Of a stretch of 11,954 nt of DNA, positions 6,029-11,954 are shown one piece after another. Within the stretch, counting starts at the first letter, position 1, and each line of letters starts with the position of its first letter. Under the pieces are notes generated by a model. The model saw only the letters and a list, made by a program, of their open reading frames with translations, had not been told where the DNA came from and searched no databases. A program made the position numbers and the translations under genes. Source of the stretch: Ignavibacteriaceae bacterium (lineage in GTDB: Bacteria; Bacteroidota; Ignavibacteria; Ignavibacteriales; Ignavibacteriaceae). The DNA lies in NCBI GenBank assembly GCA_019912505.1, contig JAIOIM010000277.1, positions 1 through 11,954 on the forward strand, in the 5' to 3' direction.

Positions 6029-8230
6029 ATGAACTCAATCTTCTATTATATACCCTTTTTCGGTATTCTTGCCCTTCTGTATACTTTTTGGAGATCTGCG
6101 TGGATTAATAAGCAAGACGCCGGCACAGAAAAAATGCAGAAGATTTCATCTCATATTGCCGAAGGTGCAATGGCATTTTTAAAAGCGGAGTATAAAATTT
6201 TATCCGTTTTTGTCATTTCCGTTGCTCTTCTGCTCGCTTACATGGCTGATTCTGAATTATCATCTCCATTTATTGCGCTTTCATTTCTAACCGGTGCTAT
6301 CTGCTCTGCACTTGCTGGTTTTATTGGTATGAGGGTTGCAACAAAAGCGAACGTGCGTACAACAAATGCAGCCCGTACAAGCATAGGCAAGGCGCTGGAA
6401 ATTGCTTTTGCCGGTGGTTCTGTAATGGGGCTGGGTGTTGTCGGACTGGGAGTATTAGGTCTTGGTTCGCTTATGGTTTTATACGGAACGATGTACGGAG
6501 TAGATGATGCCGCAGGAATTACCCGTGTTTTAACTATCATAACCGGTTTCTCATTCGGTGCTTCTTCCATAGCACTTTTTGCGCGCGTTGGCGGCGGTAT
6601 TTATACCAAAGCAGCAGATGTTGGCGCCGACCTTGTCGGTAAAGTTGAAGCCGGAATACCGGAAGATCATCCTCTTAACCCAGCAACCATTGCAGATAAC
6701 GTTGGCGATAATGTTGGAGACGTTGCCGGTATGGGGGCAGATCTTTTTGAATCGTATGTCGGCTCAATTATAGGAACAATGGTTCTTGGAGCTGCTTTTT
6801 TCGGAATTGAAGAATTCAAAGCCGGTTTTAATGGTCTTGGCGCTGTAATGCTTCCTCTTGTAATTGCAAGCGTGGGTATAGTAATGTCAATTATCGGAAC
6901 CTTTTTTGTAAAGGTTAAAGAAGGCGGCAATCCACAAAAAGCGTTAAACCTCGGGAATATAGTAGCCGGCGTTTTGATGGTAGTTTCTTCCTGGTTTTTA
7001 ATAAAATGGCTTCTCCCGGGAAATTGGTATTTCCAGGATCCCCTTTACCAGTGGGCTGATCCGGTTCTCGGGAATTATTATACTTCGACAGGAATTTTTA
7101 TTGCAACCGTAGTTGGTATAGTTGCCGGATCGTTAATAGGTATGTTAACCGAGTATTACACCGGGAGCGGGAAAAAACCTGTACTTGGAATTGTTAGACA
7201 ATCTGTTACCGGAAGCGCAACAAATATTATCGCCGGTTTAAGCGTAGGTATGATGTCAACCGCAATACCCGTTATAGTTCTTGCTTTTGCAATAATTATC
7301 GCATTCCACTTTGGAGGATTATACGGTATTGCAATCGCTGCTGTCGGTATGCTCTCGATACTTGGTATTCAGCTTGCTGTTGACGCATATGGCCCAATCT
7401 CGGATAATGCAGGCGGAATAGCCGAAATGGCTGAACTACCAAAAGAGGTTCGGGAGCGCACTGACAAACTTGATGCTGTGGGAAACACAACGGCAGCAAT
7501 TGGTAAAGGTTTTGCAATTGGTTCTGCAGCGTTAACCGCACTTGCTTTATTCGGTGCCTATATGACATCGGCTCACATACAAGCTATAGATATTTCAAAA
7601 GCGGTTGTAATGAGTGGTCTGCTCCTTGGCGCAATGATTCCGTTCCTATTCTCTGCGCTTGCAATGCAAGCCGTGGGAAGAGCAGCAATGGCAATGATTG
7701 AAGAAGTACGTAGACAGTTCCGTACAATTCCACAACTTCAGGCAGCCCTGGATGTGATGAAAAGAAATACTGGAAAAGAAAGAACCGAATGGTCCGCCGC
7801 GGATGTAAAAGTTTTTGAAGAGGCTGACGGAAAAGCGGAGTATGGTAAATGTGTTGAAATATCAACTCAGTCTGCTTTAAAGCAAATGGTTATCCCCGGT
7901 TTATTAGCCATTATTATTCCAATAGCAACAGGTTTTCTCGGAAGTAAAGAAATGCTGGGCGGTTTGTTAGCCGGTGTTACGGTAACAGGTGTACTTATGG
8001 CAATATTTCAGGCTAATGCAGGCGGCGCCTGGGATAACGCAAAAAAAATGATTGAAGAAGGCGTAGTAATAGACGGAGTTTCATACAAAAAAGGTTCGGA
8101 ACTGCATAAAGCGGCTGTTGTAGGCGATACGGTTGGTGACCCGTTTAAGGATACCTCCGGACCTTCATTGAATATATTGTTAAAACTTATGGCAGTAGTT
8201 GCGCTTGTAATTGCGCCGTTAATTAAATAA
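6029..8230 (+). CDS. hppA: Membrane-bound ion-pumping pyrophosphatase, K+-dependent type
   Basis: The enzyme hydrolyses PPi and pumps Na+ and/or H+ out across the inner membrane. It has 733 residues and many hydrophobic helices (the family has 16). Catalytic motifs are intact: DVGADLVGK (197-205), the DNVGDNVGD run (223-231), DAYGPISDNAGGIAEM (452-467) and GDTVGDPFKDTSGPSLN (699-715). In GNTTAAIGKG (485-494) the first Ala (A489) and G492 are the residues of K+-dependent enzymes; K+-independent ones have Lys and Thr there. The sixth-helix segment reads DLFESYVGS (E241), with Glu in the position of Na+-pumping enzymes rather than the GSYAES pattern of plant-type H+ pumps, so Na+ transport is likely but inferred. 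A strong GAGGAG (6018-6023), 5 bases before the ATG, fixes the start. It lies 42 bases after pth and 88 before rpsF, an unusual site inside a translation gene cluster. Confidence 0.96.
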   Translation: MNSIFYYIPFFGILALLYTFWRSAWINKQDAGTEKMQKISSHIAEGAMAFLKAEYKILSVFVISVALLLAYMADSELSSPFIALSFLTGAICSALAGFIGMRVATKANVRTTNAARTSIGKALEIAFAGGSVMGLGVVGLGVLGLGSLMVLYGTMYGVDDAAGITRVLTIITGFSFGASSIALFARVGGGIYTKAADVGADLVGKVEAGIPEDHPLNPATIADNVGDNVGDVAGMGADLFESYVGSIIGTMVLGAAFFGIEEFKAGFNGLGAVMLPLVIASVGIVMSIIGTFFVKVKEGGNPQKALNLGNIVAGVLMVVSSWFLIKWLLPGNWYFQDPLYQWADPVLGNYYTSTGIFIATVVGIVAGSLIGMLTEYYTGSGKKPVLGIVRQSVTGSATNIIAGLSVGMMSTAIPVIVLAFAIIIAFHFGGLYGIAIAAVGMLSILGIQLAVDAYGPISDNAGGIAEMAELPKEVRERTDKLDAVGNTTAAIGKGFAIGSAALTALALFGAYMTSAHIQAIDISKAVVMSGLLLGAMIPFLFSALAMQAVGRAAMAMIEEVRRQFRTIPQLQAALDVMKRNTGKERTEWSAADVKVFEEADGKAEYGKCVEISTQSALKQMVIPGLLAIIIPIATGFLGSKEMLGGLLAGVTVTGVLMAIFQANAGGAWDNAKKMIEEGVVIDGVSYKKGSELHKAAVVGDTVGDPFKDTSGPSLNILLKLMAVVALVIAPLIK

Positions 8231-8259
8231 ATTTATTTTTCAAATTTAAAATATTAAAA

Positions 8260-8318
8260 ACCCCTGTTCTCGCCTATAAGTGCGAGGACCACTAGACCGA
8301 AGGAGGTGAATAGAGGTC
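8260..8318 (+). promoter_or_regulatory. Structured rpsF leader, probable S6:S18 autoregulatory element
   Basis: Just before rpsF the RNA can form two stacked helices. P1 pairs ACCCCU (8260-8265) with the Shine-Dalgarno AGGAGGU (8301-8307) around one bulged A (8304). P2 is an 8-bp hairpin, GUUCUCGC (8266-8273) with GCGAGGAC (8282-8289), with an 8-base loop and one U-G pair. The unpaired 3' strand 8290-8300 contains CCG (8297-8299). Two helices with a 3'-side CCG, placed before rpsF, are the known hallmarks of the mRNA site bound by the S6:S18 complex, which mimics 16S rRNA helix 22. P1 would hide the Shine-Dalgarno, so binding should repress translation. GACC (8295-8298) can also pair with GGUC (8315-8318), a possible alternative fold. 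The pairings are seen in the sequence; protein binding is inferred. Confidence 0.65.
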
Positions 8319-8738
8319 ATGAAGACTAAAGCATATGAAAGTGCAGTTCTTATAAACGCTGCATTAGACGACGAACAGATCGAAAATACAATTTCCCACA
8401 TCAATGACTTATTGGTTAATAATGGCGCCGATGTTAAAGAGATAGACAGATGGGGCAGAAAACGGTTAGCCTATATGGTTAAGAAAAGCAAAATTGGTTT
8501 TTATACAATTTTTCGCTTTGATGCACCAACTAATATCATCGCTAAATTGGAACGTTTGTACGTACTTGACGAACAAATATTACGTCATTTAACTATTGAA
8601 CTGGATAGTGACGCGGTTGAACAATTAGAAAAAAATAAGTTAAATAGTTTACCCGTAGCAGAAACAGAGCCGGCAGCTAAAGTTGTAGAGGCAGTTCCTG
8701 AAGCAGCAGTTGAAGAGGAAACAAAAGAGAAAGAATAA
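8319..8738 (+). CDS. rpsF: Small ribosomal subunit protein bS6
   Basis: bS6 binds the platform of the 30S subunit as a heterodimer with bS18, whose gene lies two genes downstream. The ferredoxin-like fold covers about residues 1-100: YESAVLINAALDDEQIE at the start, the WGRKRLAYMVKKSKIGFYTIFRFD core at 45-68, and LDEQILRHLTIEL near the end. The last ~35 residues are a low-complexity Ala/Glu/Val tail (EAVPEAAVEEETKEKE), a common extension. The Shine-Dalgarno GAAGGAGGTGA (8299-8309) is an unusually long match to the 16S rRNA end, with its GGAGG core 12 bases from the ATG, and it lies within the structured leader. Confidence 0.96.
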   Translation: MKTKAYESAVLINAALDDEQIENTISHINDLLVNNGADVKEIDRWGRKRLAYMVKKSKIGFYTIFRFDAPTNIIAKLERLYVLDEQILRHLTIELDSDAVEQLEKNKLNSLPVAETEPAAKVVEAVPEAAVEEETKEKE

Positions 8739-8759
8739 ATCATAATCTCGATTAAGTAT

Positions 8760-8763
8760 GGAG
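8760..8763 (+). promoter_or_regulatory. Shine-Dalgarno that sets the ssb start
   Basis: GGAG here is 6 bases before the ATG at 8770. It overlaps an alternative upstream ATG (8758), which has no Shine-Dalgarno of its own. The second ATG is therefore the likelier start, shortening the protein by four residues. Confidence 0.7.
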
Positions 8764-8769
8764 AAAACC

Positions 8770-9252
8770 ATGGCTGATTTAAAAATGCCCGAGGTCAATT
8801 ACGTATTAATATCTGGCAATTTAACCAGAGACCCAATGTACAGACAAACCGCCAGTAGTACTCCTGTCTGTAATTTCGTAATTGCTTCGAACAGAAAATA
8901 CAGAGACGGCAATAATAATTGGCTGGAGGATGTATGTTTTGTGGGCATAGTTGCATGGAATAAACTGGCGGAAAGCTGCCGCGAAAATCTTAAAAAAGGT
9001 TCGGCAGTTGTGGTAGATGGTGAGTTACAAAGCAGATCATGGAAAACCGAACAAGGTTTTATAAAACATGTTGTTGAAGTAAAAGCCAGAAGAATACAAT
9101 TCCTCAACATAAAGAGACTTAACGGATCGAACAACGGGCATGATAACTATGGCAACGAAGAATCGGTCTTTGCTGATGATGAGAATAATGATTATCTGGA
9201 AGATTCATTTGATAAATTTTTATCAAACGAAGAATCAGACTTATTAAAGTAA
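8770..9252 (+). CDS. ssb: Single-stranded DNA-binding protein
   Basis: SSB coats single-stranded DNA in replication, repair and recombination. From ATG 8770 the protein has 160 residues. The OB fold spans about 8-113: NYVLISGNLTRDP at the start, FVIASNRKYRDGNNNWLEDVCF (36-57), VAWNKLAE (61-68) and GSAVVVDGELQSRSWKTEQG (77-96), including the aromatic residues that stack on DNA. The tail (about 118-160) is rich in Asn, Asp and Glu (FADDENNDYLED, then SFDKF) but ends NEESDLLK. The usual acidic-hydrophobic tip (DDxPF type) that recruits partner proteins is absent, and I found no frameshift that would restore it. It lies 31 bases after rpsF and 13 before rpsR, the common rpsF-ssb-rpsR order. Confidence 0.95.
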   Translation: MADLKMPEVNYVLISGNLTRDPMYRQTASSTPVCNFVIASNRKYRDGNNNWLEDVCFVGIVAWNKLAESCRENLKKGSAVVVDGELQSRSWKTEQGFIKHVVEVKARRIQFLNIKRLNGSNNGHDNYGNEESVFADDENNDYLEDSFDKFLSNEESDLLK

Positions 9253-9265
9253 TTAGGTATTGAAA

Positions 9266-9496
9266 ATGAGAAAAGAAACAAAAACAAAAAAAGTATGCAG
9301 GTTTACAGAAAACAATATAAAGTATATTGATTTTAAAGATGTAAAAATGCTTCAAAAATTTACTACCGAACAGGGCAAGATAATTCCTAAAAGAATTACA
9401 GGCACCAGTGCTAAGTATCAGAGAGAGCTTGCTAAAGCGATCAAAAGAGCGCGGCACATGGCACTGCTCCCCTACGTGTCAGATACTGTTAAGTAG
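9266..9496 (+). CDS. rpsR: Small ribosomal subunit protein bS18
   Basis: bS18 pairs with bS6 on the 30S platform. The 76-residue protein has a basic N-terminus with a single Cys (KKVCRFTENN, C11), the central IDFKDVKMLQKFTTEQGKII segment, and the conserved PKRITGTSAKYQRELAKAIKRARHMALLPY block. The start is ATG 9266, with AGG at 9255-9257 about 8 bases before it; an upstream in-frame TTG (9260) is less likely. It lies 22 bases before rplI. Together with bS6 it is expected to bind the leader before rpsF and repress the group. Confidence 0.95.
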   Translation: MRKETKTKKVCRFTENNIKYIDFKDVKMLQKFTTEQGKIIPKRITGTSAKYQRELAKAIKRARHMALLPYVSDTVK

Positions 9497-9518
9497 AATG
9501 TAAAACGCAGGAGAAAAA

Positions 9519-9962
9519 ATGAAAGTAATATTAAGACAGAACTTTGAGGCTCTCGGGCAAATTGGCGATGTGGCAGATGTAAAAAGCGGGTACGCAAGAA
9601 ATTTTCTTATCCCTCGTAAAATTGCATACGCAGCATTAAAGGGCAATATTCGCGCGCTTGAAGAAGAAAAGAAAGCTCTGAATAAAAAAATGGAGCAGGA
9701 AGTTCACGCCGCCGAATCTATGTCCACTGAACTCGAAAAAGTTTCTGTTACAATCCCTGTGCAGGTTGGTGAAGAAGATAAAATTTTCGGAACCGTAACA
9801 ACTCAAATGATCGCAGATTCACTGAAAGAAAAAGGTTACGACATCGATAAAAGAAAAATCGAAATTGAGGAACCAATAAAAGCTCTCGGTATCTACGGCA
9901 TCGATATAAAACTGCACCCAAGCGTCAGCGCTAAAATTAAAGTATGGGTTGTAAGAGAATAA
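9519..9962 (+). CDS. rplI: Large ribosomal subunit protein bL9
   Basis: bL9 binds 23S rRNA and reaches out from the 50S subunit, helping hold the reading frame. It has 147 residues, the normal length. The N-terminal RNA-binding domain carries the signature LGQIGDVADVKSGYARNFLIP (about 12-32). A long charged helix (about 41-75) joins it to the C-terminal domain, which contains VGEEDKIFGTVTTQMIADSLKEKG and ends in GIDIKLHPSVSAKIKVWVV. AGGAG (9509-9513), 5 bases before the ATG, confirms the start. It is the last gene of the eight-gene run and is followed by a strong terminator. Confidence 0.96.
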   Translation: MKVILRQNFEALGQIGDVADVKSGYARNFLIPRKIAYAALKGNIRALEEEKKALNKKMEQEVHAAESMSTELEKVSVTIPVQVGEEDKIFGTVTTQMIADSLKEKGYDIDKRKIEIEEPIKALGIYGIDIKLHPSVSAKIKVWVVRE

Positions 9963-9984
9963 CCGGTTTTCAAACGGTTTAAAC

Positions 9985-10015
9985 AAAAAAAGGAAAGCTT
10001 AGCTTTCCTTTTTTT
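9985..10015. terminator. Bidirectional intrinsic terminator between rplI and rpmB
   Basis: AAAAAAAGGAAAGC (9985-9998) and GCTTTCCTTTTTTT (10002-10015) are perfect complements across a TTA loop. The A/T ends give a U-tract on both strands, so the hairpin can end rplI on the plus strand and rpmB on the minus strand. A smaller inverted repeat, AACCG (9961-9965) with CGGTT (9975-9979), overlaps the rplI stop codon. Confidence 0.85.
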
Positions 10016-10045
10016 ATACAAAAACGGTAGAAAAAAACAGATATA

Positions 10046-10285
10046 TTATCTGATTTTAACTTTTTTATCTTTTACAAGTTTGGCTACATGAGATGTGCCG
10101 ATCTTTGCAATTGTTTTTATAGCCGAGGTTGTGAGTTTTAGCGTAACAAATCTATTTAGCTCCTGAACCCAAATTCTTTTCTTCTGCAGATTAGGCAAAA
10201 ATCTTCTTTTTGTTCTGTTATGGGCGTGCGATACATTGTGCCCGCTAGTTGGTCCCACACCTGTAACTTGACATCTTCTTGACAT
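10046..10285 (-). CDS. rpmB: Large ribosomal subunit protein bL28
   Basis: bL28 is a small basic 50S protein. At 79 residues it has the usual length and the typical N-terminus MSRRCQVTGVGPTSGHNVSHAHNRTKRRFLPNLQ, followed by VTLKLTTSAIKTI. Only one Cys (C5) remains, so this is not a zinc-binding form. An AGGAGA Shine-Dalgarno (10291-10296, minus strand) lies 5 bases before the ATG. The gene stands alone and points against its neighbours; rpmG, its frequent partner, is not in this window. It has its own upstream region and shares the terminator at 9985-10015. Confidence 0.95.
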   Translation of the reverse strand: MSRRCQVTGVGPTSGHNVSHAHNRTKRRFLPNLQKKRIWVQELNRFVTLKLTTSAIKTIAKIGTSHVAKLVKDKKVKIR

Positions 10286-10327
10286 TTAATTCTCCTGGTA
10301 ACAAACGATTGTTTTATTTAAGAACTG

Positions 10328-10335
10328 CAAATATA
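10328..10335 (-). promoter_or_regulatory. Possible -10/-7 element for rpmB
   Basis: On the minus strand this reads TATATTTG, matching both a sigma70-like -10 (TATATT) and the Bacteroidetes TAnnTTTG pattern. It lies about 43 bases before the rpmB ATG. No convincing -35 or -33 partner is visible, so confidence is low. Confidence 0.3.
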
Positions 10336-10367
10336 ACAAAATCATTCATAAAAAATAAAGAACATCT

Positions 10368-10390
10368 GCAAAAATATTAATTATTTCTGC
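10368..10390. repeat. Inverted repeat in the rpmB-yciO intergenic region
   Basis: GCAAAAATA (10368-10376) and TATTTCTGC (10382-10390) are 9-base arms with one mismatch around a 5-base spacer. It lies in the 242-base region between the divergent genes rpmB and the YciO-like gene. It could be a regulator site; AT-rich sequence makes chance symmetry likely. Confidence 0.3.
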
Positions 10391-10430
10391 GGGGTATAAA
10401 AATTGCCCTAAAGGTGTTGATTATTAATTT

Positions 10431-10457
10431 ATAACTGTTATTTTGCACAATAGTTAT
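10431..10457. repeat. Inverted repeat upstream of the YciO-like gene
   Basis: ATAACTGTT (10431-10439) and AATAGTTAT (10449-10457) pair over nine positions, eight by Watson-Crick and one as G-U in RNA, around the 9-base spacer ATTTTGCAC. It lies 71 bases before the YciO-like start. A TTGATT at 10417-10422 lies just upstream and could be a -35 box, but the -10 side is unclear. Operator or leader hairpin are both possible. Confidence 0.4.
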
Positions 10458-10515
10458 CTGGATATTCATCCCCTTAGATTATCAAATAAAATGTTTTTTT
10501 ATTCCACTTTTTGAG

Positions 10516-10521
10516 AAGGAG
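10516..10521 (+). promoter_or_regulatory. Shine-Dalgarno that sets the YciO-like start
   Basis: AAGGAG lies 6 bases before ATG 10528. An in-frame TTG at 10522 directly abuts this site and cannot be its start, so the protein begins MEFYELHPEN. Confidence 0.8.
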
Positions 10522-10527
10522 TTGTTC

Positions 10528-11142
10528 ATGGAATTCTACGAATTACACCCCGAAAACCCGCAATTGAGGTACATAAACAAGGCTGTGGAAGTATTAAAAA
10601 ATGGGGGCGTGATTATATACCCCACCGATACGGTTTACGGAATTGGATGTGATATTTTTAATAAACAGGCTCTCGAAAGAATTTTTAGTATTAAAAATGA
10701 ATCGACAGAAAAATTATTTAGTTTTATCTGTTCCGATTTAAAGGATATTGCAAAATACGCACGGGTTTCGGATTATGCGTATAGAATGATGAAACACCTT
10801 CTGCCTGGTCCGTACACTTTTATTCTTCCCGCCGCAAAATTAGTTCCCAAAAAATTATGGAGCAAAAGAAAAACCGTTGGGATAAGGGTTCCGAACTATA
10901 ATGTAACATTAACCCTTGTAAAGGAACTTGGAAATCCTATAATAAGTACAAGCACCACAAATAGGATGGGGGATGTGTTATTAGATCCGCTTGAGATTCG
11001 TTCTATTTTTAACTCAAAGGTAGATCTTATGCTTGCTTCAACAAGTATAAGCAGTACTCCTTCCAGCGTTATAGACTTAAGCGAAGAATTTCCCGAGGTA
11101 ATTAGGGAAGGTGCCGGTGATGTTTCTCTTTTTCGGGCATAA
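10528..11142 (+). CDS. YciO-type protein of the Sua5/YrdC/TsaC family
   Basis: The 204-residue protein has the single YrdC-like domain of enzymes that make threonylcarbamoyl-AMP from Thr, bicarbonate and ATP for tRNA t6A37. Its overall layout follows E. coli YciO rather than TsaC: FYELHPENPQ at the start, GGVIIYPTDTVYGIGCD (26-42), LFSFICSDLKDIAKYA (63-78), LLPGPYTFIL (91-100), KTVGIRVP (115-122) and REGAGDV (193-199) at the end. Two family motifs differ. The K-x-R near 56-58 reads KNE, and the S-x-N region reads STSTTN (140-145), keeping the Asn. The altered substrate-binding residues make full TsaC activity uncertain, so I give no symbol; a second Sua5/TsaC elsewhere in the genome would be expected. 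It is monocistronic, with its own upstream region and a terminator just downstream. Confidence 0.88.
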   Translation: MEFYELHPENPQLRYINKAVEVLKNGGVIIYPTDTVYGIGCDIFNKQALERIFSIKNESTEKLFSFICSDLKDIAKYARVSDYAYRMMKHLLPGPYTFILPAAKLVPKKLWSKRKTVGIRVPNYNVTLTLVKELGNPIISTSTTNRMGDVLLDPLEIRSIFNSKVDLMLASTSISSTPSSVIDLSEEFPEVIREGAGDVSLFRA

Positions 11143-11162
11143 AATCGAAAGTAAAAAAATTT

Positions 11163-11186
11163 AAGCCGCATAATACTTTGCGGCTT
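11163..11186. terminator. Bidirectional intrinsic terminator between the YciO-like and SDR genes
   Basis: AAGCCGCA (11163-11170) and TGCGGCTT (11179-11186) form a perfect 8-bp stem with an 8-base loop. A T-run follows on the plus strand and an A-run (11153-11159) precedes it, giving U-tracts in both directions. It lies 20 bases after the YciO-like stop and only 3 bases from the SDR stop. Confidence 0.82.
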
Positions 11187-11189
11187 TTT

Positions 11190-11954
11190 TTATTTCCGGT
11201 AAACTTGTGTTGATGATGCCTGAGCCGATGGTGTAATAATAAGCTCATTTATATTTACGTGCGGCGGGCGGCTTGCACAGAATACAACCGCGGAAGCAAC
11301 ATCTTCCGGTGTTAGCGGGATTATTCCTTTATAAACCCCTGCTGCCTTATCTTCATCACCGGTAAAACGAACAAGACTAAATTCAGTTTCTACCATTCCG
11401 GGGTCTACGGCGGTAACTTTTATATTCTTATCAAGAACATCAAGCCGTATTGATTGTGTTAGCGCATTTACTGCAAATTTGGTTGCCGCATAAACATTTC
11501 CTTTGGGGTAAACTTCGTGTCCGGCAGTTGAACCAATATTAATAATATGACCCCTTTCATTTTTTATCATAAAAGGGAGAACATATTTTGTTACAAATAA
11601 TAACCCTTTTATATTGGTATCAATCATTTCATCCCAATCATCGGTATTTCCATCATGTAATTTGTCAAACCCGCGCGCAAGCCCAGCATTATTAACGAGT
11701 ACATCAATTGTTTTCCATTCGTCTGGCAAAAAAGATATTACACTTTGTACCATATTTTTATCGCGCACATCAAGTTGCACGGTTTTTATTTTTACGGTGT
11801 ATTCTGTTCTCAAAGTTTCTGCAAGTTCGGTCAGTCGTTCAATTCGTCTTGCTGCAAGTATTAAATTTGCACCTTCTTTTGCGAATTCAATAGCGCAAGC
11901 TCTGCCGATGCCGGATGAGGCACCTGTTATAAAAACTATTTTACTTTTTAATGT
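11190..11954 (-). CDS. Short-chain dehydrogenase/reductase, YdfG-like (5' partial)
   Basis: On the minus strand the frame is open from the right edge, giving 254 residues that start TLKSKIVFITGASSGIGRA; only the start codon and perhaps one or two residues are missing. An internal TTG near 11813 is not the start, since the nucleotide-binding motif lies upstream of it. Classical SDR features are complete: TGASSGIG (10-17), NNAG (88-91), N114, catalytic S142 in INIGSTAG, and YAATK with Y155 and K159, then PGMVETEF (185-192). Basic residues after the second strand (AARRIERL) suggest NADP(H). The C-terminus VNINELIITPSAQASSTQV matches the YdfG-type group, known for 3-hydroxy acid/serine dehydrogenase activity; the true substrate is unknown. 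It converges on the YciO-like gene with a shared terminator. Confidence 0.93.
   Translation of the reverse strand, partial: TLKSKIVFITGASSGIGRACAIEFAKEGANLILAARRIERLTELAETLRTEYTVKIKTVQLDVRDKNMVQSVISFLPDEWKTIDVLVNNAGLARGFDKLHDGNTDDWDEMIDTNIKGLLFVTKYVLPFMIKNERGHIINIGSTAGHEVYPKGNVYAATKFAVNALTQSIRLDVLDKNIKVTAVDPGMVETEFSLVRFTGDEDKAAGVYKGIIPLTPEDVASAVVFCASRPPHVNINELIITPSAQASSTQVYRK

Noticed and set aside
6238..6570. Minus-strand reading frames inside hppA, prs and the outer-membrane protein gene
   Set aside because: They are shadows of strongly conserved plus-strand genes, with no recognisable domains or ribosome binding sites.
8266..8289. Hairpin as an intrinsic terminator after hppA
   Set aside because: No T-run follows it; it fits better as helix P2 of the rpsF leader.
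8758..8769. ATG 8758 as ssb start
   Set aside because: No Shine-Dalgarno precedes it, whereas GGAG is ideally spaced for ATG 8770.
11190..11813. SDR gene starting inside the window at about 11813
   Set aside because: That TTG is internal; the TGASSGIG nucleotide-binding motif is encoded upstream, up to the window edge.
1..11954. Mobile element, CRISPR array, tRNA or defence system
   Set aside because: I saw no transposase, integrase, spaced direct repeats, tRNA-like cloverleaf or defence-protein motifs; the genes are mostly housekeeping.

Overview
The window looks like chromosomal core DNA of a bacterium from the Bacteroidota/Chlorobiota side of the FCB group, most likely an Ignavibacteria/Melioribacter-like lineage. 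The reasons are the gene order (prs, rplY, pth, then rpsF-ssb-rpsR-rplI), a peptidase-MA/TolB/Omp85 fusion protein, AT-rich DNA, and the character of the proteins. Most genes have clear Shine-Dalgarno sequences, which argues against a typical Bacteroidia genome. The taxonomic call is inference, because no rRNA is present.

Layout. 1-2594 (+): the C-terminal ~860 residues of a large outer-membrane protein whose start lies left of the window. 2627-2902 (-): a small FmdB-type zinc-ribbon protein. 3033-3692 (+): a putative lipoprotein that also carries a C-terminal membrane helix. 3795-9962 (+): a same-strand run of eight genes with gaps of 13-88 bases: prs, rplY, pth, hppA, rpsF, ssb, rpsR, rplI. 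It starts behind a good sigma70-like promoter and ends in a strong bidirectional terminator. 10046-10285 (-): rpmB alone. 10528-11142 (+): a YciO-type Sua5/YrdC family protein. 11190-11954 (-): an SDR oxidoreductase of the YdfG type whose first codon(s) fall off the right edge. A second bidirectional terminator separates the last two genes.

How the genes work together. The central run is about translation: S6, S18, L9 and L25, peptidyl-tRNA recycling by Pth, and PRPP supply by Prs. It also holds the single-stranded DNA-binding protein and a 733-residue membrane pyrophosphatase of the K+-dependent, probably Na+-pumping type. That pyrophosphatase separates the prs-rplY-pth block from the rpsF block. 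One plausible link is that it removes the PPi made by biosynthesis and stores the energy as an ion gradient.

The most interesting non-coding feature is the rpsF leader (8260-8318). An ACCCCU strand can pair with the AGGAGGU Shine-Dalgarno around one bulged A, stacked on an 8-bp hairpin, leaving a CCG in the unpaired 3' strand. This matches the design of the S6:S18 autoregulatory mRNA element. Other points are an SSB without the usual acidic-hydrophobic C-terminal tip, a YciO protein with an altered K-x-R motif, and several inverted repeats near promoters. I saw no mobile element, CRISPR array, tRNA, rRNA or wholly unknown defence-like system; this is mainly a housekeeping region.
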